From contig NZ_CP023406.1 of assembly GCF_002327105.1 (NCBI RefSeq), positions 1,674,001-1,738,000 of the forward strand: a stretch of 64,000 nt of DNA, written 5' to 3'. Origin of the DNA: Luteimonas chenhongjianii (lineage in GTDB: Bacteria > Pseudomonadota > Gammaproteobacteria > Xanthomonadales > Xanthomonadaceae). The notes below the pieces were generated by a model. That model searched no databases. It had not been told where the DNA came from and saw nothing but the letters and a program-made list of their open reading frames with translations. The stretch's first letter is position 1. Every line of letters starts with the position of its first letter. The position numbers and the translations under genes are program-made. Positions 31,973 to 46,900 of this stretch are shown piece by piece.

Positions 31973-34900
31973 ATGAATCGTCGCGACCCTTCGTCCCGTC
32001 TGCCCTCTTCCATGCTGGTTGCGCCCGGCGGGCGTCGACTGCGTGTCGCCGGCCTGTCCATGGCGATCGGCTCCGCGCTCGGTCTGACCCTCTCCGGACA
32101 GGTTGCGGCCGGCGACGCGGGGAGTTCGATCACCACCGACGGTCGCACCGGCACCACGGTGAACCGCGTCGGCGCCGACCCGCACTGGCAGGTGAACACG
32201 ACGACGGTCAAGGGCCGGCATGGGCAGGAGGTCGCCTTCAATTCGTTCCGCCAGTTCGGCATCGAGGCCGGACAGACGGTCGACCTGGTGTTGCCCACGC
32301 ACAACCAGGAACAGGTGCGCAATCTCGTCAATCTTGTCAACGACGCGCGCGCCTACATCAACGGCAACCTCAACAGTGTGCTGGAAGCGAGCGGCGAGGT
32401 CGGCGGCAAGGTGTTCTTCGTCGCCCCTGACGGCCTGCTGGTGGGAAGCACAGGCGTGCTCAACGTCGGCTCGCTGTCGGTGGCCACGGCCAACCGCAGC
32501 ACGATGGACGACATCCTCGGCGCGGGTGACAGCCTCGACGGCCTGATGTACGGCACCCTCAAGCCCGAACAGCTCACCCGCTCGGGGACGGTGCAGCTCG
32601 ACGGTACGGTCAACGCACAGAATGGCATCCGCGTGCAGGCGCGGGCAGTCGACGTGACGGGCACGCTGTTCGTGGCGGCCGGTCCGCGCACCGCCGCCGA
32701 CGATCTGCTCACCGTCGATGCCGCGGTCAACACCGGCGCCGGCCAGGCGCTGGCCCTGGTCAACGATGGTGGGCGGATCCAGCTGCGCGCCGCCGCGATC
32801 TCCGACACCGGCCTGGGCGTGCGTAGTGCCGAGGCGACGGTCACCGTGAGGGGCAATGCCCAGCTGACGGCAGACGACATCGAGTTGACCGCGAATGCGG
32901 TGATCGATTCCGGCTACGACAAGGATGGGGCGGTGTTCGACGAGCTGAAGGCCGATCTGGTCAACAGCGTCACCGATAGCGCGAACCTGGTCGATCTGGG
33001 CGATGCCCTGGTGAATCTGGGCGCGGACAAGATCCTCGGCGAGCAGATCTCATTCCTGCACGGCACCACCACCGCGCGAGTGGAGGTCAAGGACGCGGCG
33101 ACGCTGGACGCGCGCAACGACGTGACGCTGCACGCGAGCACGCGCCAGCGGATCGACAACTCGGCTGCCGGTAAAGCCTACGAGGACGGTGAGTTCGTGC
33201 GGGATGCGGACGGCAAGCCGATGCTCGATGCCGACGGCAACGCCATCCCCAAGCAGCACAAGCTCAGCCTGGGCGCGGCCTACGCGCAGATCGACGCCAC
33301 CAGTGAGGCCGTTGTGCGTTCCGGCGCCACGGTGCGCGCTGGCGGCGCCGTCGCGGTGAAGGCCGATGCCGATACCACGCTCAAGCTGGCGGCCGAGTCC
33401 TTCGCAGTGAACAACACGACCGCTGCGTTCACTGCGGCGATCAGCAACGTCAATGTCGATACCCGAGCGGTGATCGAGGCGGGCAGCGCGCCGTTGCAGG
33501 CGGGCAGCGTCAACGTGTCGGCGGTCAACACGACATCTCTGGACACCTCGGCCATTGCGCGTACCGACCAGAATGGCGCCGTGGGGCTGGCGGCCGCGAT
33601 CAGCCTTCAGGACATCCAGGCGCAGGCGCAGTTGGACCGCGATACGGTCACGCGTAGCGGCGACGTGACCGTGCAGGCGGCCAATGTCACCACCCGCAAC
33701 CGGACCAGCACATTGATTGCGGCGCCCGAAAGCGACCCGGCGCCGGGGCAGGAGCAGGTGGAGGCGATCAGCAGAGGCAGCGACGGACTGATGGGCGCCG
33801 CGCAGTCGCTGGTCGGCGCCGGTATCGGCTCGGCCCTGTCCAAGCTCGGTCAGAGCGACGACGCCACCCCGCCGCCGCCCACCCAACCTACGAAGGCGGC
33901 GCCGTTCCGCTTGGGTGGCGCGATCAGCGTCGTCCATGGCGACCACGCCGCTTCTGCCGGGATCGGCGCGCTAACCACGGTCGATAGCGCAGGCGCCATC
34001 GTCGTCGACAGCCAGGTCATCGACGCCCAGATCGGCAATCACGCGATGAGCAACGTGCTGGCCAAGGGCAAGGGTGCCGACGGCTCGGCGTTCTCGCTCT
34101 CGGGCGCGGTCAACATCGCCAATCTGACCCACGAGGCGCAGACCCTGGTGGGCAGCGCCGCCGAATTGACCGCGCAGCGCATCGGCCTGTCGTCCGATGT
34201 GCGGCTGCCGCGCGACTTCAGCGCGCTTACCGGCGCGGTGCCGGATTTCAGCAGCTTCGACGCATTCAAGACGTCCATCTCCGCCGCCAAGGATCTGGTC
34301 ACCGATCCGTCCGATCTGTTCGCCTCCTATGCGGCGGCGCGAGGATCGGCCGAGGAGGTGGGGATCGGCGGTGCGGTGAGCTGGTTCAAGGCCAGCAACC
34401 GCGCGCGCACCGATGTGGCCAGCGGCGCGTCCCTGGCCACCCGTGACACCAGCGGCGCGGCCTGGACCGCGGTATTGGACGGTGTGGATCATGCCGGCGA
34501 CCTCCGAAGCCGCAGCTTCGATGCCGCCGCCGCACTGCGAGCCACAACCGATGTGACCGCGCTGCACGCCGCCGGCGATCTGGCGCTGAAGAACCTCAAG
34601 GACAGCAACGTCGGCAAGGGCGGCGCGGCTCTGGGCGGCAGCGTCGGCTACATCGATTACGAGAACACCGCCGCGGCGATCATCAACGACAGCGTGACTG
34701 TCGAGACCGGAGCGGGCGCGCTGCAGGTGGAGGCGATCAACCGCGAGACTGTCGTCGCGCTGGCCCTGCAGTCCGGACAGGGTGGCAGCATCGGCGTCAG
34801 TGGCACCGCGACCGCGCTCGATCTGGACAGCACCACGCTGGCCGGCATCAGCAATCGTGCTGACATCCGTGCCGGCAATGTCGGCATCCGCGCCGAGGAA

Positions 34901-37900
34901 GACCTGTTCGTGTGGTCGGTGGCCGGTGCCGTGGCAATGAGCGACAGCGTGTCCGTCGGCGCCAGCGTTGCCTACCAGCAGATGGACACCGATACCCGCG
35001 CCTTCGTCGGCTTGGTGCCCGACGAGTTCGCCACGGGTGACCGCAGTGCCGCCGGCGGGGCGATCACCACGGGCGCACTGGCCGTCAACGCCACCAGCGT
35101 AGGTCTCGCCGGTGCGGTCGCGGCCGCCGGCGCGGTCGCCAAGAGCAGCTCCGAGCAGCTCCAGCAGCAACAGGCGGCTCTGGCCCAGCAGCAGAACGCG
35201 GAGAACCCCGGGTTCCTCGATTCCCTCAAGACGCGCGCGCTGGGGAAGGTGAACGCGCTGGAAGATATGGCCAGTAAGGCCGACAGCAGCGGCACCGCCG
35301 GCCTCACCGAATACTTCGACAAGGCGAAGGGAATGCTCGGTTCGGGCAGCGGCGATGCTGGGCAGGGCGCGCAAACGCCGCAGCCCAAGTTCGGGATCGC
35401 GGTCTCCGGCAGCGCGACGGTCAACCGCTCACGGCAGAACACCCGGGCCGACATCGACTCGGCGGTGATTCGCGATGGCAGCGGTGACGGTGTCGAGCTC
35501 GACATCGCAGCGCTCAACCGCAGCCTGCTGGTCAGCGTCAGCGGTGCCTTGTCGGTGGCAGCGGCGGGCTCCGACAACAATCAGGGCAGCGCATCGCTCG
35601 CCGGTGGCGTCGCCTACGGCGACATCCGCAATACCACGATCGCCGAGCTGCGCGGGAGCCACGTCGAGGACGCAGGCGATGTGCGCGTGAGCGCGCGCAA
35701 CGAGAGCGAACAGGTCAACGTTGGCCTGAGCGTGGGCGTCAACGCCTCGAGCGACCAGAGCACCGCCGGCGCCGGTGCGATCTCCGCCACGGTGGCGATG
35801 TCGAAGAACGCCACCCGTGCCGGCATCCACGGCGGCAGCCTCACCGGCCTGGCTGGCGCGGGCGGAGATGTCGATGTGACCGCGGTCAACGAGTCGAAGA
35901 TTGCCAACGGCGGCGGTGCACTCTATTTCGGTGGCAAGGCCGGCCTGGGCGCGGCGGTGACCTACGCGGAGGTGGGCGACGACACCCGGGCCACGATCAG
36001 CGGCACGCATATCGATGCGGTGGAGGACGTGCGCGTGCGTGCGGCGGATGCTTCGCGCATCGTGGCGGCCGCTGCCAGCGGCGGCGCGTCGACACGCAAT
36101 GACGGCGTGGCCATTGCCGGTTCGGTGCTGGTGAATCGGATTGCCAACCAGACCGTGGCGAGCATCGACGGCGGCACGGTCATCGACGCCGCCGGCGATG
36201 TGGAGGCTTTTGCCGGTACTGCCCGCATCGAGGACGTGCGCGCGCAGGGCGACGGCTGCGACTCGCGCTTCTCGGTCGACTACTGCGGCACCAGCGTCGG
36301 CGCCATCGAGGTCGACGCCAACGCCGACACCGCCAGCAGCGAAGACACCGGGGTCGATGCGGCCGGCCGCAACGACGCCCGCAGCTCGATTATCGCCGTG
36401 GCGGGCATGGTCCAAGTCGGTGGCAACAACGCTGGCGTGGCATTCGCCTACAACACCATCGAGAACGCCCACGTGGTGTCGGTGAACGACGCCGCGATCA
36501 ACGCACGCCGCATCGCGCTGACCGCCGCCGACAGTGCTGACATTCTGGCCGTGAGCGCCGGTATCGGCGGCAGCACCGGCAACTTCACCGGTGTGGGCAG
36601 TGCGTCCTACAACGCCATCGGCAACACCACCGCGGTGTTGGTCGGACGCAGTCTGGTGGACGCCCAAGGCTTTGCGCCGCGCGCTGGTGCCCAGCTCACC
36701 GCGGACAGCATCCGCCTCGATGCCACCGATTCTGCATTTATCGGCTCGCTCGCGGGCGCCGCGACGCTGGGTTCCAAAGTGGCGGTGGGCGCCGCACTGA
36801 CCATTAACGACATCGGCAACACCACTCTGGCCCTGGTCGACGCAGCTGATGTCGATGCCGGTGCTGGCGCGGTGCGCGTTGCGGCCTCCAACACCGCGGA
36901 GATCCTGTCCGGCGCGGTGGCCGCGGGCGCCGCCGGCAATGTCGCAGTCCAGGGTTCGGTGGGCTGGGGCAACATCTACAACCACGCCGAAGCGGCCTTG
37001 AGCGGCGGCACGTTGACTGCAGGCAGCCTGGGCGTGGATGCAGGCAACGACTCGAAGATCCACACCCTCGCCGGCGCGGTGGCCGGCGGCGGCACGGCGG
37101 CCATCGGCGCGGCGATCAACGTCGTCAGCATCGGCGACCAGACTCTGGCCGACGTCGACGGCACCGCGTTGGACATCTCCGGCGCACTGGACGTCACCGC
37201 GGCTTCGGCGGCGACCACCAAGACCCTGGCCATTGCGGGGGCGTTCGCGGGCACCGCCTCGATCGCCGCCAGCAACACGACCAACCTGCTCGACACCACC
37301 ACCCAGGCCCGCTTGCACGATGTGCGCGGACATGGCGACGGCATCACGGGTCCGGTGACGGTTCGTGCCGAAACCACCGGCAAAAACTACTCGCTCGGCG
37401 GAGCGCTTTCCGGCGGTGGCACTGTCGGGGTCGGCGCGGCCAGCAGCGTGAACGACATCGGCGGGCGCACCACGGCGCTGGTCGAGAACGCTGCATTGGG
37501 CAATGCGACCACGCTCACCATCGACGCGAGCAACCGCAGCCTGGTGCGCACCGCCGCGGTATCGGGGGCGGGCGCAGGCACAGCGGCGGTATCGGGCAGC
37601 GTCACCACCAACCGGATCAGCTCCGACACTTTCGCCCATCTCGCCGACAGCACGCTCGCCAACGAGCAGGCCGATGTCGTGGTGCGCGCACGCGACGCAC
37701 GTGACATCGACTCGCTGGCCGGCGCCGGCGCGGTGGCCGGCAGCGTCGGTGTCGGCGCGGCCGTGGCCTACAACGACATCGGCGGCAGCACCGCGGCTGT
37801 GGTCGGCGGCAATGCACTCGAGCTCGATGTGCGCAATCTGCTGTTGCAGGCCGACGCAGCGGGTGCCGCCGGCAGCCCGGGCAATCGCATCCGTACCGTG

Positions 37901-40900
37901 GCAGCTGGCCTGGGCGGGGGCGGTGCGGTGGGCGGCGCGGCCTCGGTGGCGGTGAACCGCATGCAGGGTACGGTCTCGGCGCGCATCGAAGACGGGGCCG
38001 CCATCCTCGCCAGCGACAACATCGGTGTGCTGGCCGCACAGGCTCAGCAGATCGATGTCTACGCCGGCAGCATTGGCGCGGGTGTTACGGCCGGTATCGG
38101 CCTGGGCACGGTGGTGAATCTGGTGGATGGCGTGACCGAGGCTTCCATCACCGGTGCCCGGACCCGGGTGACGGCGCTGGGTCTGGGTGATGCGTTGCGG
38201 GGTGTCGATAGCGGCGTACGCGGCAGTCCCAACACGCACAGCAACCGCCAGGACGCGACCAACCTGTCCTTCGATGCCGTCGATCTGTCGACCGGGCGTG
38301 TGGACGTGCATGGCCTGGCGGTCAACGCGTCGACACGGCAGCGGGTCAACACCCTCGGCGTCAGCGCTGCCATCGGCACCACGCCGATCGCCAGTGGCGC
38401 GGTGTCGGTCATGGCGGCGGTCAACGACATTGCGGGGCGCACGTCGGCGACGATTGAAGATGCGCAGATCAACCAGCATGGTCTGGGCGGTCAAGTCGAT
38501 CCCGATGGGGAAAGCGACAGTCTCGCGGCGGCCGGGCAAAGCGTAGACCTGCGGGCCAGCCACCATGTGGCCTCGGCCAACTATGTGATGGGCATCGCCG
38601 CTAGTCCGGGCGTGTTCTCCGGCGCGGGCGCGTTGTCGACCAACCGCTTCGACAGTCGGGCGAGTGCCGGCATCGTGGGCGCGAAGGTCCGCGCGGCCGA
38701 TGCGGTGACCGTCCAGGCGCAGTCCAGCCAGAACGCGCTGGCCCTCGTCGCGGGCGCCGCGGCCGGCCTGACCGGTGGCGCGGCCACCGGGGTGGTCAAC
38801 CACTTCACAACCAATACCCGCGCACATGTGCTCGGCGGCGATCTCCAGGCCGGTGCGCTCCAGGTCGCGGCCGCCAGTGACAACGCGGCATCCCTGGTGG
38901 GCGGCGCCGGCGCGCTGGGCGGGATCGCAGTTTCGGGAACCGCGCTGGTCAACATGGGGAGTTCGACGACCCTCGCCCAGGTGGGCGAGGCGGGGCGCAG
39001 CACTGCCATCGATGTGTCGCGTGAGGTCGACGTTCTCGCGCGCAGCCGTTCTGATTTCAACGGCGTCGCGATCAGCGGCGCGGGCGGCGGCGGCGCCGGC
39101 ATCGCTGGCATGGCGCAAGTGCACCTGCTGGAGAACGACACCCGCGCCCTGGTCAGCCACGCGTCGATCGACGCCACCGACATCCATGTAAAGGCCCAGG
39201 ACATCCTGGAGCTGTCCGCGTTCTCGGGCGCCCTGGGCGTGGGGATCGCAGGCGGCGGTTTCGGCGCCGGCGCCTCGGTGGCCATCCTCGGAAGCAGCGT
39301 GCGCGCCGACGTGGAGGACAGCCGTCTGGTGGCGGGCAACCACGTCGAGGTGGAAGCGCACTCCGACCGCGATGTGGACATGGTCACCCTGACCGGCGGC
39401 GTCGGCGCAAGCGTCGGCATCGGCGGCGCAGCGTCGTTGTTGCTGGCGGGTGTCGGTGGCATTGGAGACAGCGCCTCGGAACTCGGCGGCACCTTTGCCA
39501 GCCTCAAGCAGCTGGGCAGCGGCCAGAAGGTCGATGCGGCTGCGCTCGAAGGCACGCTCGGCGGACAGGGCGCCGCTACGCTCAACGACCGCGCGCAGCT
39601 GGACATCGGCAACCTCGCAGGTCGGGGCGACCTGGTCCGGGCCAGCATCACCCGCGGGAGCGTGCAGGCGCGTGATCTCGACGTCGTCGCAGAGACGCTG
39701 ATGCGCAGCCAGCAGACCGTCGGCGGAGTCGGTGTCGGCGGTCTGGGTCTGGGCGGCGCGTTCGGGATGACGGGGCTGTACGGCAGTACCCAGGCCTTGC
39801 TGTCGGCCGACAGCGTGCGCGCCGGATCGGTCGACGTGCACGCAAGGGCAGGCGATGGCCTAGCGGGTCTCGCCGCGGGACTGGATGTCTACGCCGGTGG
39901 CGCTGGCCTCGTGGGGCTGGGCGCGGCGATTGGCACGGCCCGGCTGGAGCAGTCGGTCACCGCGGCAGTTGTGGGCGACCTGCAGGCAGGCAACCAGGGC
40001 CAGTCGCTCGATGTGCAGGCCAGCGACGCCAGCACGCTGGATGTCAATGCCACCGGTATGGCGGCCGGTGCGCTCGCGGCCGGTGCGGTGGTAGCCACGG
40101 CGGTGCGCGATACGGACGTGCAGGCCTGGCTGGCCGACAACAGCACGCTGACCGGCTTCGGCAACGTGACGTTCCGCGCCACGTCCACCGGCGGCGCGCA
40201 CGCGCAGTCCCTGGGCGCAGCCGGCGGCGTACTGGCCGGCATGAGCGCCGCTGTTGCGCTGGCAGACGACAGCTCCGACGTGCAGGCATGGCTGGGCGAG
40301 CGCAGCCGCATCTCGGGTGTCGGCGGTGGTGTCCAGGTACATGCCGAGGCCACCCCCGATGTGTCCGCCCGGTCGGTCGGCGCAGTGGTCGCCGGTGGAC
40401 TGGCTGTGGGTGCCGCCGTGGCCGAGGCCACGTCCAACGCCACGGTAGGTGCCCAGCTGGGCCGTGGCGTCGTGCTGTCGAACCGGGGTGCGCTGGACGT
40501 ACTGGCCAGTGTCGACGGCGGCAGCGTGGCTGCTCACGCGACCGCTGGCGCCGGCGGTCTCTACCTCGCCGGTGCAGGTGCGTTCGCCACGGCCGCCAGC
40601 CACAACACGGTCGTGGCGGCGCTCCAGGACGATGTGGTGGTGCAGGGCGAAGCGTTCGTCCGTGACGGCGTGACCGACTACGCGCGCGCAGGCGCGGTCG
40701 ATGTGCACGCGGTCAACAACAGCGCCCAGCGCGCCGAGGCGACCGGTCTGAGCGCGGCTGGCCTGCTCGCGGCAGGTGTGGTCAAGGCAGACACTGCGTC
40801 GGCCGCCACCACGGGTATGACGTTGGGTGAGGGCGCCGTGCTGTATGCGGGTATCACCAGGCTGTCCACCACGGGTCGCGACGACAATCTCGCAACGGCA

Positions 40901-43900
40901 ACTGCCGGCACCGGTGGTGTACTGGCGGGCAACGCGGCGGTGGCAACCACACGTGCCACCAGCAATACCCGCTTGGCCATTGGCCGCGACGCTGTGCTGG
41001 ACGTGGATCGCCTCGATGCGCATGTCGTGCACGACAGCCGCTACGGCGGCCGTGCCGACAGCACCAGCGCTGGCGTGCTTAACGCCAGTGGCGCGACGGT
41101 GGGGAACATCGCCGCTGCCGACGTCGTGCTGGAGATCGGTCGGGACGCGCAGATCGTGACCGGCGGAGATCTGACGCTGCATACCGACAACAACTACGCC
41201 AACCTGCTGGACGGGGAGCTGGCGGCAAGCGCTGCCGGGGGCGGCGTGCTGACCGGTAGCGCCTCGGAGGTCACCGCGCAGCTTGATGGCAGCAGCAGCA
41301 TCGACATCGGGCAGGGCGCGCTGCTGCGCTCGGGCGTCGCGCCTGGCAATGGAGATGCCGGCGTGCTGGACATGGTCGCCAGCACGCGCGCCAGCACCGA
41401 TGACCGCGCCGGTCTGACCACCGGAGGTGCAATCAACGTCGCCGTCGTCAAGGCGCGCACGGATGCCAGGTTTGTCAACCGGGTGGACATCGGCGAAGAC
41501 GCGCGCCTGCAGAGCAACGCGATGCTCAACGTAGGGACCTATGCAGCCACCGATATCGGCGCAACCGCGCTGGTCAACACGTGGGGCGTACTCGCGGCGG
41601 TCGGCATTTCCGACGCCGACGTCGACCTGCACGTGGATCAGCAGGTCAATGTGGCCAGCGGTGCCAAGCTTGAATCGCTGCACAATGCCTTCGTTTCGGC
41701 GGGTCAGGACGGCATGAACGGCTGGACCTCGCGCCTGGGCGCGAACGCGGTCTCGCACGGCTACAGCCGCGGCCTGATCGCGGTGCCAGATTCGGCCGCT
41801 TCGTCCACCGTGGACAGCCGTGCCCATACTGCACTCGCGAGCGGCAGCGAACTGCTCAGCGGCGCATTCGTATCACTGGGCGCCTACGGCGAGAACGTCT
41901 TCCGCAATGCCGACGGCGCCGCCACCGGCTACCAGATCGGCTTCATCCCGGTCACCGAGCGTGACAGCGTCAGCCGCGGCGCGACCGAGGGGAACGTGCT
42001 GATCGACGGCCGTGTCGTGGCAGGGCGCTACAACGTGCTCGACATCGACATCGACAGCGACGGCGTGCTGACCAGCCGCGGTGGCCCCGGCGGCGACGTG
42101 CTGCCATTCCACACCGGTCGCGAGCTCAGCAGCGCACTCCAGGCACGGCTCAACGCGGCGGGCATTCACGACTTCGACGCGGTGGCCGGCAGCGCCCAGC
42201 ACACGCGGACGATCGGCGATCTCTACGCCGCTGGCGGCGACGTGATCCTTTACGGCCGCAATATCAGCGGCAGTGGCTCGGTCACTGCCCAGGGCGCGCC
42301 GCGCATCACGATCACCAACCGCAGCACCGACAACCTGCTGCTGGCTGGCGACATCCTGGTGCCCGATTACAGTGGCGGCAACGTGTTGTTCACCGGCAAC
42401 AGCAACCAGGCCGGTGGCGTGGGCGTCCACCAGAATCCGGGGCAGAGCAACGCGTTGGTCAGCGTCCGCAACGAGGCGGGAAGCGGCAAGGGCGCGATCG
42501 CTGCAGGCGGCCTGATTTCGGTGACCGGCGGCACCTTGGACATGTACAACGCCCTCGGGAACATCCAGAGCTGGGGCGAACAGCTGGCGGAAAGCGTCAC
42601 CATCAACGCGCCCGAGGGCGAGGTCGGCTACAACCTCGGTTCAGCCAACTGGTACGGCAATCTCGTGAGCTCCCTGTGGGCGCAGCACTCGCTGGCCTCG
42701 AGGATCACCAACCCCGACGACGCTGCCGCCTACATTGCCAATGCGCAGTACGGCGCCGCGGCGGCCTCGGCGGGCATGAGCCTGACCGACTACCTGCTCT
42801 ACGGCACCGGCAACTCCAGCAGCAACCGCAGCATCCTGGTCTACGGTGCCTGCCGTTACCGTGTCGGCGACAAGGACTGCACGGCCTCGGCGCTCGGCGG
42901 CCAGTACCACGACGGCGGCGTGGTGTCGCGCTACAGCCACAAGAACACCAACTATCTGCCCACGGTCAACAGCCGCAACCTGCGCAACCGGCTGACCTTG
43001 CAGCCCGACGATGTCACCAACGCCAGCTTGGGGAGGGTGCCCAGTACCGGTAGTGGCGTGAACGCCGGCAGCGGAATCAAGATCACCGCCAACCACATCG
43101 ACGTCAACGTCGCGCTGAAGGCCGGTCGGCCGGTCGACTATTCGGCCGTCCTGGTCGAAAGCCAGGCGCTGCGGCTGTGGATCCAGGGCAAGGACGCGAT
43201 GGCCGGCAAGGGCCTGTTCGACGTGCCTGCAGAGTTCATAGCCGCCGGCGCAGGCTCCACGCGCATCGCGCTCAAGTACGACTCGCTCAATCGGCAGTTC
43301 ATCGTGCCCGACATCTCCGCAAATGGTGGGGGCTCGATCTATCTCGATGGCCGCATGGTCAGCACGTCCACGGTTGGCTCGCTGAATGTGGTCAGCGGCA
43401 AGGGTTCGGTGGTCATCGACAACGGCTTGGCGGATGTCGGCTTGCAGCTGGGCGACATCCTGGTCGGCAACGGTGCCCCGGGCCAGATCACCATCCGTGA
43501 TCGGGAGCGTGGTATCGCATCCTGGTATCTGCGTGACAGCAGTGGCCAGGTTCGTGGCTACCAGAGTGGCAATGTCGATGCCGCGGACTGGAAGACACCG
43601 GGCGTGACCGCCCTGCAGGACGTGGGCGGCTACGACCCGCGTGCGGGCATGTATGCCCGCTGGACGCAGAACGCCCGGATCGCCCGAAATATCCATGTTG
43701 CCGCCAACGGCGTGGCGACAGCTGAAAACTGGCGCTGGGTGGATTCAAACGGGAACACGCTCTACAACGGGCAGCAGTGGTCGTCCTCGGGCGTGAGTTA
43801 CGGTCATCAGGCCGATGGCGTCCCGCTGTTCGAGTCGCAGTTGACCGGAAGGTTCAGCAACTACTACGACTCGGGCGTTCACTACGGCTGCGAGAGCAAG

Positions 43901-46900
43901 AACCCGCGCGACTGCAACTACGGGTTCCCGGCTAATGACCAGTTCAACGAAAATGGCAGTTGGCGCACGCTCTGGTACCAGAGTGCGCCGCGCAGCGGCA
44001 CGCTCACCGTCACCAATACCGCCAAGGCCGACAACCGTATCGGCATCAATTTCAGCGCAAATGATGCCGGCCTGCTGGACGTGGGGTCCGGGCAGACGAT
44101 CCGCATCAACGGCGTGCTCAAGAACACCGATGGCCGCACGCTCCTGACCAGCCGTCATGGCAGCATCGTCAACGGTTCGAGTGATGCCAGGATTGTCACC
44201 AACCAGCTCACGCTCGACGCCGCCGGCAGCATCGGCAGCATCGTCGGCGCCCCGATCGGGGGGGCGTCCAATCCGCTGGCGGTGCAGATGGTGCCCTACA
44301 CCGATGCCAACGGTGGCACGGTGGCCGCCGGCAACCTGGTGGCGCGCGCCGGGGGTGATGTCGCTCTGGACGTCGACTCGGCTGCCAAGGTGCTGATCAA
44401 CGCCGGCACCGGCAGCACGCGAGGCGATGTCTGGCTGCGCGCCAAGTACGACATTGACGGTGCTGCGAGCGGACGCAGTGCATCCATCACCGGCGCCGAC
44501 ATCACATTGCACAGTGTCTACGGGGGAATCGGTGCGCTGTCGCGCCCCCTGGTCATCGACGCGGGTGAGCGCGTGCGCAGCGATGGACTGCTCGAGGGCG
44601 GGCAGGTGTGGGCACGCGCCACCGGTGACATTGCCCTGAGCGATATCGGTGGCGACTTCTGGGTGCGGCGTGTCGAATCCCTGGCGGGCGATGTCATGCT
44701 GGAAGCCCCGGCGGGATCGATCTACAGCGGCGCCCAGCGCGGCGCTTCGGACTTCCTGACCGAAAGCCAGCTGGCCAGCCTGCGCGACAACCTCAAGCTG
44801 TTCCAGGGCGGCGGCGCGCAGTCGATCCTCAGTTACCAGAGCCAGGTCGACGCCGGTTACGCCGAGTACTTCCAGCTCAAGGCCTTGGGGAACGTGGTTG
44901 ATGGCCACTTCGTGGCCGGCAGCCGCGCGATCGAGCTGTTCCGGTCGATGGCGCAGGCCGAGCGCGGTAGCGCGCTGGATGATACCGGCGTGGCCGACTA
45001 TCTGGCCGAGCGCTTCGAACGCCTGGGCACGGTGTTCACCGACGCGTTCGGCAAGGACTGGCAGCACGAATCGATGTTTGCTGCCTTCGATGCGCAATAC
45101 CGCTACGACCTGGCCGACAGCAGCGCCGACAGCGTGTTGGTGGCTGCGCGCAAGGCCGCGCTGCGCGAAGGCATGACGGCCGAGTCGCAGTGGACCCAGG
45201 CCCAGCTCCGGAATGTGTTCAATGCCAATGCGCTGGAGCCGTCCACCGGCTCGGCGCTGGATGCCGAGCCGGTCATCAGTGGGCGCGATGTCACCCTGCG
45301 GGCCCGCGACGACCTCGGGCGCCTGGACAAGGACTACATCGTCAGTCTGGAAGATCTGGCCTCCGGAAATCTTGACGCCGACACCATGCTGGCGATGCGC
45401 CTGGCGACCACGCCGGGCGATGTGCAGATGCTTGATGGCGCCGGCAACGTGCTGACCGCCGAGCAAGTACGCAATGATGCCGTCGTGGACTCGCTGCGCG
45501 TCCGCAGCACGGCGCCGGTGGTGCTGGCCGCCACCGGTGAAGTGGAAGCCGAAGCGGGCTCGGATGCCTACGTGCACGGCAGCACATCGCTGGCCCTGCG
45601 CAGCTTCACCGCCGGCGGTGATGCGCGCATCGGCAGCGATGGCGACATCACCGATGCCGCGGGCAGCGGTGTGGGCGCGACGCTGGTCGTCGGTCGTGAT
45701 CTGAGCCTGTCCGCATTGCGCAGCCTCATGGGCCACGATGGCCAGCCCTTGCGCGTACAGATCAATGGCCGACTGCTGCTGGCGAACGCGGGCGAGCATG
45801 TGCGTCTGGCCCAGCAGTCGGGCGACCTGCGTATCGGCATCGTCAACGCCAACCGGGATGTGGTGCTGGATGTCGAGGGCGGCAGCCTGTTGTCTTATCT
45901 GAAGGGTGTGGCCGCCCTGGCCGGTCGCGACATCGTCCTGAGCGTGCGCGACGACATCCGCGATGCCGACGGCAGTGCGCTGGCGCTGCGCATCGTGGCG
46001 GGAGGCCAGCTCGATGGCTCGGCCGGCGGCAGCGTTCGTCTGAGCAGCGATTTCGACCTGCCACTCGGCACGCTGACCACCGGTGGTGATCTGCAACTGC
46101 TCAGCAGTGCTGGCAGCGTCCGCGCAGCGCAGCTGCGCGCAGGCCGCGACCTCCAGGTCACCGGCTACAGCGGCGTCGCGCTGGACCGTGCCGAGGCCGG
46201 CCGGAGCGCCACCGTGAGCGCTCCGGTGGGCGACATCCGGATTGACGACCTGCGCGCCGCGTCGGCGACGCTTAATGCCGGAGGCGCGCTGCAACTGGGC
46301 GACGCTGCGATCGACGACGTGTTGCGGATCCTGTCGATCCAGGGCACCTCGCTGGCCGCCGGTGCGGCGGTCCATGCTGGCGACCGCGTCGAAGTGGACG
46401 CAGCCGGCTTCGACATGGGCACCGGCAGCCGGCTCAGCGCCGGCCGTGTGGTGGATGTGCGCTCCACGAGCGACATCCGCCTGGGTCAACTGGCGGTGAC
46501 CGGCAATGCGCCGGACAACACCGTGATGCTGCATGCGGACGGACGCATCGAGTCGAACGGCGATGTCGCAGTCAATGTGTCCGGCGGCAGCTATGTGCAT
46601 GCGAGCCTGGAGGCGGGTACGGGCATCGGTGATCCCACCCAGGCGCTCTCTGTGGATGTCGGGCAGCTCGTGATGGCCCGCAGCGTGCAGGGCGACATCC
46701 ACCTGCAGCTGCCCAACGGCGGTGATGTGCGGGAGGTCCATGCGCTTGCGGGCAAGGTGGCGCTGGATAGCGGCGCGCATCTGCAGGCCCATCGGGTCCA
46801 GGCGGGCACGGACGTGCGTGTGCGTGCACGGTCGGCGGATATCGAAACCGTTCTCGCCGGCGGCGCGCTGCAGGTGGACGCCGATGGCGCGCTCACCGTT

